Below are positions 31,001 through 43,200 of a stretch of DNA of 64,000 bases, in pieces. A model generated the notes under the pieces. The model was not told where the DNA came from, searched no databases, and saw nothing but the letters and a program-made list of their open reading frames with translations. Origin of the DNA: Sanderia malayensis (taxonomy: Eukaryota > Cnidaria > Scyphozoa > Semaeostomeae > Pelagiidae); contig RQOL01000863.1 in NCBI GenBank assembly GCA_013076295.1, positions 1,678,180 to 1,742,179 of the forward strand. Direction: 5' to 3'. The position numbers were made by a program, and so were the translations under genes. Numbering within the stretch: the stretch's first letter is position 1; each line of letters begins with the position of its first letter.

Positions 31001-34000
31001 AGTTGTCCAGTATATCCGAAAGATAATTGACAACGGATTTGCGTAAGAAGAGACTCTATCTGAATCCCTTTATCCTTTATCTGAATTTAAATTGATTATT
31101 TTAGAGCGGGGGTTTATTAGAGAGGTGGGGCTTAGTGGAGCTTTTGGTGTAACTCCTTTACATTTTTTTGTTTATAGATACGAATCCAGTGGTTCTGTTT
31201 ACTTCGATACAATGAGATTTGCTGCCAGTGATAGGCATCAGTATGCGAAACTTGTGCCAGAAGCCGTTGGTGATTTGGATGCTCTTGCGGAAGGAGAAGG
31301 TACGAAGACTTATTTTTTTGCTATGTTTGTTTACATACAATGGGGGACAAAAGTCCCTGGGACACCTGAAAATTTCATTGGATAATGCTATGCTTCTGCA
31401 CACTTTGTTCCCTGTGAGCAGAATCCGACCCCCCACTCCCCCCACACAATGTTGTCTTGTGCACCAGTCCTTTCTCATTGCCGGGCCAAAAGAATTTCGG
31501 CGATATTGAAAATAACCGCCTCTACAGACAACATTGTTTTTGGGGGGGGATGAAGTATGCGTGTAAAACTTGCTAAAATCCTGGGTGTCCCAGGACGTTT
31601 GTCCCCTATTGTAGTTAGCACAGCCAACTAAGTACCCTCTCTCGGTATGGAGCGATTGAAGCATCTTTGCTCAACATTGCCATCATTTGTTGATGTAGGA
31701 GATCTCAGTCAGTCTGCGTCTGGTGAGAAAAAATCTGACCGGGATTTTGCTTTGTGGAAATCCAGCAAACCAGGAGAGCCATTCTGGGACTCGCCTTGGG
31801 GAAAGGTACACGCTTTGATTTGATTGATAATCTTTTAAAGTCATCTCTACTAGTGTGTAGTAACAAGATAATATGAAACTTGATAACGACCTCGACCAAT
31901 ACGGGTCGAAATATTACTGTAAAATAATGATTTTACTATATAAAACTGTGTTGCCGTATGTGATGACTCATATTATCTTGATTTGATTGATTTATCTCAT
32001 TGATTGGTTGATTATTGATTAGTTGATTGATTAGTTCAACGATTACGATGCCCGATTCATTGATGGTTGGTAAATTGATGAAAGAGTGTTGTTAATCAAT
32101 TGGATGAAATAATGATCGTTCCCTAATTGTTTTCTACAGGGACGCCCAGGCTGGCATATTGAATGTTCCGTTATGGCAAGGTATTGATGTGAGGAGAACC
32201 TCGTGTTTTCTTGTTGATTGCAGAGTATTTTCGAAGCAGATTTGTTTCTGGAAGCAACTTTTGTTTTATTTCCACAGTGATGTTCTTGGCAGCTCAATTG
32301 ATATTCACACGGGTGGGGTCGATTTGAAGTTTCCTCATCACGATAACGAACTAGCTCAAGCAGAGGTTTGTTTCCATATAATCTGCCATCCATGTATCAG
32401 TCCTTTCATACATCCATCAATCCACCCTTCAATCCATTCATCAATTGCATCATCCATAAAGCAATCCATTAATCCATCTGTCAATCCATTCATCAATTGA
32501 TTCATCCATCCATCGGTTGGGCTATCAGTAATATCGATTGCATCATCCATAAAGCAATCCATTAATCCATCTGTCAATCCATTCATCAATTGATTCATCC
32601 ATCCATCGGTTGGGCTATCAGTAATATCGATTGCATCATCCATAAAGCAATCCATTAATCCATCTGTCAATCCATTCATCAATTGATTCATCCATCCATC
32701 GGTTGGGCTATCAGTAATATCGATTGCATCATCCATAAAGCAATCCATTAATCCATCTGTCAATCCATTCATCAATTGATTCCTCCATCCATCGGTTGGG
32801 CTATCAGTAATATCGATTGCATCATCCATAAAGCAATCCATTAATCCATCTGTCAATCCATTCATCAATTGATTCATCCATCCATCGGTTGGGCTATCAG
32901 TAATATCGATTGCATCATCCATAAAGCAATCCATTAATCCATCTGTCAATCCATTCATCAATTGATTCATCCATCCATCGGTTGGGCTATCAGTAATATC
33001 GATTGCATCATCCATAAAGCAATCCATTAATCCATCTGTCAATCCATTCATCAATTGATTCCTCCATCCATCGGTTGGGCTATCAGTAATATCGATTGCA
33101 TCATCCATAAAGCAATCCATTAATCCATCTGTCAATCCATTCATCAATTGATTCATCCATCCATCGGTTGGGCTATCAGTAATATCGATTGCATCATCCA
33201 TAAAGCAATCCATTAATCCATCTGTCAATCCATTCATCAATTGATTCATCCATCCATCGGTTGGGCTATCAGTAATATCGATTGCATCATCCATAAAGCA
33301 ATCCATTAATCCATCTGTCAATCCATTCATCAATTGATTCCTCCATCCATCGGTTGGGCTATCAGTAATATCGATTGCATCATCCATAAAGCAATCCATT
33401 AATCCATCTGTCAATCCATTCATCAATTGATTCCTCCATCCATCGGTTGGGCTATCAGTAATATCGATTGCATCATCCATAAAGCAATCCATTAATCCAT
33501 CTGTCAATCCATTCATCAATTGATTCATCCATCCATCGGTTGGGCTATCAGTAATATCGATTGCATCATCCATAAAGCAATCCATTAATCCATCTGTCAA
33601 TCCATTCATCAATTGATTCCTCCATCCATCGTTGGCTATCAGTAATATCGATTGCATCATCCATAAAGCAATCCATTAATCCATCTGTCAATCCATTCAT
33701 CAATTGATTCCTCCATCCATCGGTTGGGCTATCAGTAATATCGATTGCATCATCCATAAAGCAATCCATTAATCCATCTGTCAATTCATTCATCAATTGA
33801 TTCATCCATCCATCGGTTGGGCTATCAGTAATATCGATTGCATCATCCATAAAGCAATCCATTAATCCATCTGTCAATCCATTCATCAATTGATTCCTCC
33901 ATCCATCGGTTGGGCTATCAGTAATATCGATTGCATCATCCATAAAGCAATCCATTAATCCATCTGTCAATCCATTCATCAATTGATTCATCCATCCATC

Positions 34001-37000
34001 GGTTGGGCTATCAGTAATATCGATTGCATCATCCATAAAGCAATCCATTAATCCATCTGTCAATTCATTCATCAATCTGAATATCTATTCAATTCAATTC
34101 AATTCAATTATAATGGATTCAAGCTTTTAATTACAGGGCTACATGATTAAACTTAGTTACGATTAATAAAGCTTAGGGCAAATAAAAAGAACTCAGATGA
34201 GCTATCGAGTTATTTGCCCTATTATTATATTTGCCCTAAGTTTACAACATTAAGACAAATTTTTTTTTTTTTGATAAAGATTAAGGTTAACAAAAACAAG
34301 GTGATAAAAAAGTGAAGAACTAATTAATAAAAAACAAAAATAAAGAAAAAGAAAAAAGAAAAAAGAAAAAATGCCAAAAACCAATATTAAACCTACTATG
34401 CTCATAAATTGAGAATTGTCAGTTTTCCCGTTGTATTTATTCATTACATTATTTTCAAGATGACAAAATTAGTTCTGAATCCATCTTTTTAAGGCTTTGC
34501 CAAAATTATATTTTGTTTTGGATTGTTTTATATCCGAAGGAATATTGTTCCAGAGTTTAACTCCTTGATTTAATACAGACATGGCTTTAAGATTCGTTCT
34601 TACTGCTGGCTGTGATAAATTGCCAGATGTTGCTTGTCTTGTGCGGATGTTATGCACAGATGCAACTGGTGTGAAAAGTTCTGAAAGAGTTGTGTTGGCT
34701 TTTTTCTGAATGATATCAAACATGAATTTTGCTGATTCTATTTTGTAGCATTCTTCTAGATTATGGAGATTTAGCTGACGAAACAAGGGATCACTGTGAG
34801 CAGTCCTTTGTTTGAAAGCAATTAACCTCACTGCACGCTTAAGGCTTTTTTTAAGAGGGTCTAGGGTAGATGTACCTAGGGTCTAGGGTCTAGATTTTAA
34901 ATGTACCTCCCCAATTTATGAGAGCATAATTAATATGCGGTTGTATAAAAGAATTATAGATATTAATGAGTATATTTCTAGGAACATAATGCCTAAGTCG
35001 AGCAATGATGCCAATACCTTTAGAAATTTTCAAATTAATTTGTTGTACATGTGCTTTCCAGGAAAGTTTGTTGTCTGTTAGCACGCCAAGATATTTCACA
35101 TTTTGGGCCTCATCTATTTCAGTATTGTTGATTTTAATTTTAATTTTTCCATTTGATTTTTTATTTTTTGGTGAAAAAATTAGGTAGTTTGATTTACTTG
35201 TGTTTAGCGAGAGCTTATTTGCAATTAACCACTGGGATATCTTTTCTATCCATTTATCTTGCCCTCCATCCATTCATTCCATCGATCTAACGCCAAACTC
35301 TTTATGATTGTCCAATCCCAAGATCTTGTATCATTTTTATATGTGTCCTCTTTTCTTCTCCCTATTCAGGCACATTACGGCTGCGGACAATGGATTAACT
35401 ATTTCTTACATGCTGGCCATTTAACCATTGAAGGATGTAAAATGTCAAAATCATTAAAGAATTTCATAACGATTAAAGTAGATTTACTTGTTTTTATTCT
35501 ACTTACTTTGCTTTTATTCGCTTTGTTCTTTTCTTGGATGTCTTATTTTAAAACCAAGATTAATATACGTTTCATGTGTTCTAAAACTTTTGTAGAACAT
35601 ATAGGACACGTATATTAATCAGCATGAAGCTGTTTAAATAGTAAGCCCTTTTTTTCTTGGTTTTCAGGAAGCTCTTCAGAAGAACACATCTAGACAAATA
35701 CGCTTTGCATTTTTGCTGCATGCTTGGAACTCTACGCTCGATTACAGTGCAAATGTTATCAAAGAAGCAGAGCAGGCAGAAAAGCTTTTCAACGTTAGTC
35801 CAACAAAGTTATTTATTTTATCTTCATTGCTACAATGTAGCCGGTACCAATTAATGCTTCTATTTGGTTATTTTGATGGTATAATTGGTATCTTTTTCTG
35901 TTGTTGGTTGTATTGCCCTGCTACTTGCTACAACTTGCTGTCACTTGCTACTACTTGCTACGCCTTGCTGCTACGTGCTGCTACCTGTTACTAGCTGCTG
36001 TTACTTGCTGCTTCTTGCTACGCTTTGTTGCTACTTGCTACGCCTTGCTGTTACTTGCTACCACTTGCTACTACTTGGTACTTCTGGCTACTACTTGCTA
36101 CGCCTTGCTGCTACTTGCTACGCTTTGTTGCTACTTGCTACGTCTTGCTGCCACTTGCTGCTACTTGCTACGTCTTGCTGCTACTTGCTTCTACCTGCTA
36201 CTACTAGTTTGTTTGTTCTTAAAATGATTTGCTTTTATCTTGTGCTGCTTTGCATTTCTTAATATTTTTCTATTAAGGCCAATGGGGAATTATGTCGTTT
36301 AAAAACAATTTTGTTTTTAATTCAGGACTTCTTTTTGAATGTCAAAGACATGCTTCGAAAGCCTGAGGCGATGTCAGTGTCCGCACACAATTACCGAGAC
36401 GCGGAAAAATGTTTACAAGAAAGGTTTGAACAACTGTTATTTTCAGCTGCTCTTACCCTGCGCATTGGAGGATGTCCCGATAGTTTCAGCTGAGCTTAAG
36501 ATTTATTCACAGTACAGTATCATTAGGATGAATTAATTGGCAGCGGTATAATTGAGTTGAAATTAAATTTGCTAATATTCAACAAGGTAGGCTCGATGGG
36601 AACCTAGCATGATGTTATGAATACATAACAACATCTAGCTTTAGCCCAATCTCAGTAACCTTAATGCAATTTCAGCTTCCATTCTATTGAATAACATTCT
36701 GGTACTGCTCTTTTTTCTGCAAGTATATAACATTCTTCTATTAGTTTTGTCATAACTCTTCTTATTGGTTGCAGGTCTTTTGAGAAAAAAGGCCAAGTTC
36801 ATCAAGCTCTTTGCGGTATGGCATGTTTCTGCTCAACCTTCTTTGAGTTCTTCTTGGCCTGTTCTTCTCAAGAAACTTAGCTTGGCCATTTATACATGAT
36901 TTAGTAGATGCTTATTCTAGGCTCTTGCCATCCATCCATCTATCCATTCATCCATCTATCTATCCATCCATCCATCCATCTATCCATGCATTCATCCATC

Positions 37001-39629
37001 CACCCATCTCTCCACCCATACATCTATCTATCCATCCATCTATCCACCCATCCATCTATCCATCCATCCATCCATCTATCCATTCATCCATCTATCCATC
37101 CATCCATCCATCCATCCATCTATCCATCTCTCCACCCATACATCTATCTATCCATCCATCTATCCACCCATCCATCTATCCATCCATCCATCCATCCATC
37201 CATCCATCCATCCATGCATTCATCTACAAACGAAAATAATCCATAAATTATTCCACAAGCAAACCCAATCCATATGTTAATCCAAACCACTACTCAATGC
37301 AATCCATCTATTAAAACAAAAACCAAACCAATCCATGATTAATCCAGCAATACTTCCTCGCTTTAGATTCGATCGACACCCCTTCTGCATTGCAACATAT
37401 GCAGGCACTTGTCAAACTTGCCAACATTTACATTGGCGATCAAAAGCAACGAGGGGCATCTGTGAATCATTCCTTATTAAGCGGCATTGCGAGATACCTC
37501 ACTAAAATGCTGAAGATATTCGGTGCCAACGAAGGAGTACAGGACATTGGTTTTCCACTGGGTGGCGCTGACTCGCCAGCCAATGTAAGCTGAATTGATT
37601 TAATTCAACATTGACGTTCAGTATTTTTTTAAGTTAATTTAAGGTTGTATGGAATTGTATTGGTTCTGTTATATGAAGTAATTCCGTTCTGGCCTCTCTT
37701 TCAGCGGGAAGACCTCGTTATGCCATACGTAGAAGCGGTTGCAAAGTTTAGAAATGACGTCAGATCTGTGGCGAAAGAAGAAAAATGTAAGTGGGAGTCT
37801 CTCTCTACTTTCTATTTGGGCAGAAATTTGAAATGACTAATGGCTGAGGCAGTTTCGTCAACTATAAGGGAAAAGACATTGAAGTCTGTATTTTGACTGA
37901 TCTGTTTTTAATGATAAGGGCTAATGTTGATATTATCCTCTCTCCAGGTAACCGAATTCTGGAACTGTGTGATAATCTGAGAGACAAACAACTGATAGAA
38001 CTTGGCGTCCAACTTGAGGACATTGAAGGTATAGCACAAGATTACAAACATTTGTCCTCAAAGGCAATTAAACTAGATAATTACACCCTTGAGTCCCATA
38101 AATCCCAGAACTTTGCTTTTCAGAATAGAAGGCTCGTAGGAGATGTAGAAAATTACCCATACCTTTCTTGTGTTGATTTCTTATATCCTATGTCCATTAT
38201 ATTATACATTCTATTGTTAATTGTTATATCGAATTTAATTATACCTATGCACTCAGCTCCATCGCAGCAATCATAGCATAGCTCCATTGCAACGTTAATG
38301 AAGCGTTGACTTTAGCGTCCCAATTTTTTTGCTCTAAGGGAGCGATGAACCAGTGGTCAAGTTGGTCGACAAAGAAGTATTGCTCAGGGAAAGAGAACAG
38401 AAGATTAAGGTAACGTCTCAGTTACGCACATACGTAGCGTCTAATGTTGAGCCATAGAGCAGTTTGTAAAGAAAATCTTACTCGGCAAACAGGGTCGTAA
38501 GAAGCAGCTAGAATGTCAAGGGGACAGGTTAAAAAAGGGGCACATGACCACTCCCAGGCCACCCACTTTTGAATTTCGAACGGGAACTTTTTGATTTGAA
38601 GGGGCACTTTTCGATTTGAAGGGGCACTTTACCGTGGTTTGCCAAAAAGTGGGGGCATGGATTAAAATTTACGCTTCAGAAACTATTTTTTGCTAAAATT
38701 TTGAATAAGCACCCGTTTCTTAAAGGGGGAGGGAGTGGGGCTTATTCGAGACTGGAAGCTTATTCGAGAAGCTACGTTAGATGTTTTGTGAAAACGTTGA
38801 ATCCTGAGAAACTATTCGATCCCATTAGGAACTGGAATTGAAAAAGAAGCAAAAGGAAGAAGCCAAACGCAAACAAGCCGAAGAGAAGGTTGAACAACAA
38901 GTTTTTTAATTTAATTTTTTTGAATCAATCTTTATGATTATTCTTATTCATTATCATCATCGGCGCCTGTAGCTAATACTCATCTATTTTCGTCAAATAT
39001 TTTGAGGAATGTGCATGGGATGTCAAGTTGTGATTTGATTGATTATTAATTCCAAGATGTTCTATTTCAGGCTTTGAAAGAAGCGAAAGCTAAAATCCCG
39101 CCGTCTGAATTATTTAAAAGCGAATTGGACAAATATTCGAAATTTGACGAACAAGTGAGTTTCATTGAAGTCGCGTTGTCTTGAAATTGAATTTGATTCT
39201 ATCTCTATCATCTCTATTGAGTTGAATTGGGTTGTCGGGCGATGTGACCATGTCTCTGCGAGGGAGCCCTTTTGAGCTCTAGCTATGTTATTCGTTTGTT
39301 TGTTTGTTTGTCTTGTCTGTTTGTTTGTTTGTTTGTTGGTTTATTCGTTTGTTTGTTTGTCTGTTTGTTTGTTTGTTCGTTTGTTTGTTTGTTTGTTTGT
39401 TTGTTTGCTGTTGAAGAAAGGTACATGGTGGTTTAATGAGAGTGGGTTTATTTTTTTAGTTTATTTATGATCTTTCTTCGTCTCTGATCAACTTTTTCTT
39501 TTCATACAGGGCATCCCTACTCACGATGTCTCTGGCAAAGAATTAAGTAGCTCACAAGTGAAGAAATTAAAAAAATTATACGCTCAGCAGGAGAAGAGTT
39601 ATAAAAAGTTTTTAGCCGAAAATAATTAA
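28081..39629 (+). CDS. CARS1: Cysteinyl-tRNA synthetase, probably cytosolic and mitochondrial forms
   Basis: Class I enzyme that charges tRNA-Cys. Twenty-four exons give 790 aa: 28081-28347, 28467-28555, 28648-28744, 29452-29550, 29714-29779, 30122-30199, 30509-30559, 30643-30732, 30954-31042, 31178-31299, 31699-31805, 32140-32180, 32278-32365, 35370-35477, 35668-35793, 36326-36423, 36775-36815, 37367-37584, 37705-37786, 37948-38028, 38339-38409, 38829-38888, 39071-39154, 39510-39629. Visible motifs: zinc Cys in [10 protein letters not shown] (Cys105), HIGH-type HMGH (114-117), IECSVMA and PHHDNELAQ (zinc ligands), KMSKS (452-456), and a Lys/Glu-rich C-terminal coiled region as in animal cytosolic enzymes. 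Residues 1-55 contain seven Arg/Lys and no Asp/Glu, like a mitochondrial presequence; Met66 (ATG 28276) begins a protein of normal cytosolic type. There is no N-terminal GST-like domain. AATAAA is at 39913. Confidence 0.96.
28807..28896. mobile_element. Tiny TIR element (TACCGTAAAT...ATTTACGGTA)
   Basis: A 90-bp palindromic-ended element in CARS1 intron 3. The interior, AATGAGCCCACCCCTCAAAT and AAGCCCCC, resembles other pieces in the window (near 15440, 29820-30000, 38700-38760, 50690-50755) that carry TTCGAATAA(A/G)C(G/C)CC. Confidence 0.6.
28937..29208. mobile_element. Perfect 126-bp inverted repeat; likely inverted dimer of a transposon end
   Basis: The left arm 28937-29062 and right arm 29083-29208 are exact reverse complements around a 20-base spacer. 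A 12-base direct repeat (GTATTATATTTA) at 28930-28941 and 29224-29235 flanks it, which suggests a target-site duplication. Each arm holds CTGAAGA (right arm 29101-29107), a GGTCGC/GCGACC hairpin (29109-29114 with 29123-29128) and GAA (29129-29131), an order that recalls the hammerhead core found in Penelope-like retroelements, with one extra base before the hairpin. It lies in CARS1 intron 3 and has no coding capacity. Confidence 0.8.
29262..29345 (+). mobile_element. Possible tRNA-derived SINE fragment
   Basis: TAGTGGTTATGGTGCTGG resembles a tRNA A box and its flank; CCAGCTTCGATGAG at a suitable distance resembles a decayed B box (GGTTCGANTCC). There is no acceptor-stem closure, so it is not a working tRNA gene. 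Confidence 0.3.
29805..30010. repeat. Direct duplication with GGGCGTTTATTCGAGG motifs
   Basis: Two copies about 90 bases apart of GAGAGGGATTTCCACTTGTG plus GGCAGCG and GAGGGGCGTTTATT lie in CARS1 intron 5. Related bits occur elsewhere in the window. Confidence 0.7.
31338..31611. mobile_element. 274-bp TIR element with TA flanks
   Basis: Termini CAATGGGGGACAAAAGTCCC and GGACGTTTGTCCCCTATTG are imperfect inverses over about 30 bases, with TA directly at both ends (31336-31337 and 31612-31613). This fits a mariner-type MITE. It is non-coding, in CARS1 intron 10, and accounts for a long spurious minus-strand reading frame there. Confidence 0.75.
32432..34080. repeat. 93-bp minisatellite, about 17 copies, in CARS1 intron 13
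   Basis: GGTTGGGCTATCAGTAATAT recurs at exact 93-base steps from 32515 to 34001, except one 91-base unit near 33630 that lacks two G residues. Copies differ mainly at ATTCATCC versus ATTCCTCC. Because 93 is divisible by three, the minus strand reads as a 31-residue repeat without stops until the two-base deletion shifts it. Confidence 0.97.
34082..35272 (-). mobile_element. 5'-truncated LINE (CR1/L2/jockey-like reverse transcriptase remnant)
   Basis: The minus strand encodes the part of a non-LTR reverse transcriptase after the catalytic motif (35273-34890: [47 protein letters not shown]) and its C-terminal domain (34831-34469: [20 protein letters not shown]). A small tandem duplication (GGGTCTA units near 34858-34893) separates the two frames. 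The 3' end carries an (AATTC)n pentanucleotide tail at about 34088-34112. The catalytic aspartates are absent, so it is dead. It abuts the 93-bp minisatellite on one side and CCAT-rich sequence on the other. Confidence 0.85.
35930..36215. repeat. CTTGCTA/GCTACTTGCTACG tandem repeat
   Basis: Irregular units of about 10-20 bases, (C/A)TTGCTACGCCTTGCTGCTA-like, fill most of CARS1 intron 15. Confidence 0.9.
36925..37215. repeat. (CCAT)n microsatellite
   Basis: CCATCCATCTAT repeats with an internal duplication: 37007-37080 resembles 37126-37195. It lies in CARS1 intron 17. Confidence 0.95.
39285..39410. repeat. (TTTG)n microsatellite
   Basis: GTTTGTTTGTTTG run with a few interruptions in the last CARS1 intron. 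Confidence 0.95.
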
Positions 39630-39912
39630 AATTGTAATTAGGAATGTCGACCAACAATGTTATTGTCCTCTCTGTCTGCGTACTTAATACAAATTAATTT
39701 TTATTCAAGTCGGATTTTCTTTGCTTCTATGCGCCTTCAGATCAATACGCGTGTTATGGTTTTGTCTGGTATTTCTCACACACCTTTCTCTATATCCAAA
39801 CCAAGTTCTCATATTTGTTCATGTAATTTTATTTCCCAATCAAGACATATTTATAGTCTCTCGAAATATCTTACCAGAAAGTTCTACAACAAAGCAACGA
39901 TAACAAAACACC

Positions 39913-39918
39913 AATAAA
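39913..39918 (+). terminator. AATAAA polyadenylation signal for CARS1
   Basis: The first AATAAA after the CARS1 stop, 284 bases downstream. Confidence 0.6.
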
Positions 39919-39948
39919 TATAGTTCCGGTTTTTACTTTCCTGGTACT

Positions 39949-39971
39949 TTCGAGAATATTCTAGAATGTTT
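39949..39971. promoter_or_regulatory. Heat-shock element upstream of the cGAS-like gene
   Basis: TTCGAGAATATTCTAGAA: four consecutive perfect inverted TTC/GAA units with two-base spacing, then a fifth imperfect unit (TTT at 39969). This is the canonical HSF trimer site. It lies about 320 bases before the start codon at 40291 and 31 bases after the CARS1 poly(A) signal. Confidence 0.7.
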
Positions 39972-40290
39972 CAAAATCTGTCGTGATTGAGCGCGAAATA
40001 TGTCATGGCATGACATAATTGTTAATTATATTTTTCTGGAACACTCTCGACAAGGATAATATTTGTTGAAATTATTCTCTGGATCCCCTGTAAAAAAATT
40101 CTTAGAAGCAGCCTCTATTTGGTGTTATCGTGTAATTGGCCGGTAGGCATCACGTGACTTTCTGTTCTCTCTTTTGCTTCGGCTTGGAGCGGCCTAAGCT
40201 ATTTTTGTCAAGGCCACACGTTTTATTGTCATTAAAAGGTGGAATTTAATGTAATATAGTGCGCTGGTTTGACTAAAAAAAGGCTTTAAA

Positions 40291-43200
40291 ATGTCAGAGA
40301 AACGTCTAGACGATATTTTAAGGAGGTATCTTCAACAGCATTTAACAATTTCAAGTGCAAATTTGAACCGAGCAAAGAATGAAATCGTGCCACTTGTTGA
40401 AAAAATTATGAAGATGGTCGAGAGCAAAGATTCGAGATTCAAAATGAGACTGGAGCACAGAGGAAGCGTTTACGAAAAAGTCAAGATCAAAGGGGCGAAT
40501 GAATTTGATTTTGACTTGGTTATTATCCCATTAACTGTAGATGAATGTTCAAAAGGAAGGATGGCCGATATCCCATCAGGTGAGATCGCTAAAGATTTGT
40601 AATTTGTATTCCTTTTAATTTGCGTCATGCTCAACGGCATCTCACCCAGACTGCGATAAAGAATTGAACGGAAAGTCCACTCCCAACAAAACACGAATTT
40701 TAGGACTTTTGGCATCGTTTAGTACTTTAACGGGAGAAACTTTCGCGAGATAAACTTTCGCGAATTTCGCGAATTTTGGCCATTTTCGCGAAAGTTTGAC
40801 GCGCGAATTTTTTCAAAATTGCAATTCGCGAAAGTTTATCTCGCGAAATTTTCTTAAAATTCACATTCGTGAAAACTTAATTAGTTATATCTGTATAACC
40901 TGCTCAAATGTACAGAAATGTGTAAAATATTTTACATAATTTCTCTATTCGCGAAAGTTTATCTCGCAAATTTTTTCGATTTGTAATTTCGCGAGTTTTT
41001 TGCTTCGCGAAAGTTTATCTCGCGAAAGTTTCTCCGATTAAAGTAGTTTGTTTATCACCTTATTTTAATTCGAAAATACCCTAGCTTCAAAATTTACAAA
41101 AATTATGAAACTAATCTAATTCGAATATTTACATACTTAAAATTTACAAAATACATAAACCCTGGCAATGAAATGTTACTAATATAATTTTTCCGCTATA
41201 GTGATTATTCTTAAACTGGCAGCCACACTTAAGTACTAAAAATATTTCTTCTTTCTTCTTTGAATTGAAATAAAACTAGGAACAAGTAAATATCGGGTCG
41301 TGAAAATGCCAGAAGACCAAAGTAATTAGCTACGTGTAACAAACCTGAAATTGGGAAACTGATAAGTTTGCATGCTGCTCTGAAAAACTTTTTATAAGCA
41401 ACGTGGCATTGTGAAATTGATACTATTTTAATTCAATTCTTACAAGCGATGCTATTTCACATTACCATTGTTGTTATTACTATTATTACTGTAGTTGCTA
41501 TTATTTATTTTCCAATATTTGTATAAACGTATGAGGTAATTTTTACTTCGTTTTGATTATTTTCAGAGTACACAACGTTCGCCATTAAATCTGAGCTTCA
41601 AGAAAGCTGGAAGAATCTTGCCAGTCGTGACAACAAGCTTTTGTCTGCCGAACGATTGGTGGCCAAATTTGCCAGCCTCATCAAACAATCCATTGAAGAA
41701 ATCAATAAAACTAAAGATAGCAGCTTCCCCTTTGAGTAAGTAATAAATTTTATTTATCATGCTTTTTAAACACAATGCAAGTCACATCGTTCTCTCCACC
41801 CTTGTTGGGTGTGGCGCATTAATATTTTTTAAATTTCAGCGAAGTACGATTAGAGAGGAGACGTGTTCTCTATTAAATATAACGTTATATCTATGGTTAT
41901 ATTATGTTATATTATGTTATATTATGTAAAAGCTTGCGTATGTAACCAAGTAGTTCAGTGATAAAATCATACAGTCAAATCTCACTTTCTCGAACTCAGT
42001 TATCTCGAACAACTCGCTATGTGGAACAAAATTCCATTTCCCCTGCAAATTCGAGATAGCGAGAGTCGACTGTATTTAAAACAATGGCTACTATTAAATT
42101 TAGCTAGTATTAATTATTTCTAACGACGTTTCGGGCTTGACCCGTTAACAAGTTTTCCATGTTCTCTGTTTGGCCTTGACAACAACTTATAATACTCGTT
42201 CGTTTCGTGTAAATATTCTGGAGGAACACAGACTGTTAGTGACTGCGCATGTGCTGCGTATGTATGCTGTGATGATCGTTGCAGGTTGGACATTACCACT
42301 AACCATCCTGCAGTTACTGTTGGCTTCAAACAAGGCGGCAAAACAGTATATGACGTCGATTTGGCACCTGTCATCGAAGTAAAGAAATGGCCTGAGAATT
42401 TGACGAAAGGATGGGAGAACCGCAGAAGAAAAGGTAAACGAGCCAGCATAAGAACTTGCTCCAGAGCCTCGTTTATTCGTCTCAATAGGAGGCTAGACTT
42501 TCGGCTGGAGTTGGGAGTTGGCGGATATAAGATGACGTATAAAGATTGTTTAACCATACTTGTCGGAGGGACAAAGTGCATTGTCCAAAAATCTGTGCTA
42601 TTTTTCCTTTCGAGTTAGCTTTATATAGCCCTCTCCCTACTCCCTTCTAGTATCAATTCTTATTACATGTGGAGTTAGTTTTCTTGCTTTGCTCGTTCAA
42701 GGTTGGCCTTCGCCTGAAATGATAGCATCGTTGAAAGAGAAGACATCTGTGTACCTGGTGCCAAAGTTGTATCGAGATAAGACACACGAAATGCGAAATT
42801 ATTTATGGCGTTATGCCTTTAACCGCGGTGAAAAGCGTCTACTGCTCGAGACAGACGGAGGAGCTTCGAACAGCTGTCGCAGGAACGTGCTACGCATACT
42901 GAAGGGTTTACTGGAGGACCTAAAGTGGCAGGGCCTCAGATCGTACCACATGAAAACAGTCCTGCTTTACGAGAGTGAAACTTGGCCGGGAGCAGAGGAG
43001 TGGAAGGATGCGCAGATGCGCGAACGAGTGCTGTGCGCAGTGCGAAGGCTACGCAGCTTCGTAGATGGGAACAGGCCCAAGTGCAAGCATTACTTTCTTC
43101 CCGATATCAACATACTGGAAAGTTTGAACGAGCAACAGAAGTGTGTCCTCCTCAAGAAGCTCAATGAGTTTCTCGATAATCCACTGGCGGGAGTATTGTC

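Noticed and set aside
31158..31664. 168-codon minus-strand frame
   Set aside because: Crosses CARS1 exon 10 antisense and the TA-flanked MITE at 31338-31611; no protein family recognised.
32356..34075. 434- and 169-codon minus-strand frames made of 31-residue repeats
   Set aside because: Explained by the 93-bp minisatellite period; inside an intron of CARS1 and no sign of a real gene.
35885..36262. Overlapping Leu/Cys/Tyr-rich frames over 100 codons
   Set aside because: Tandem repeat CTTGCTA read in three frames.
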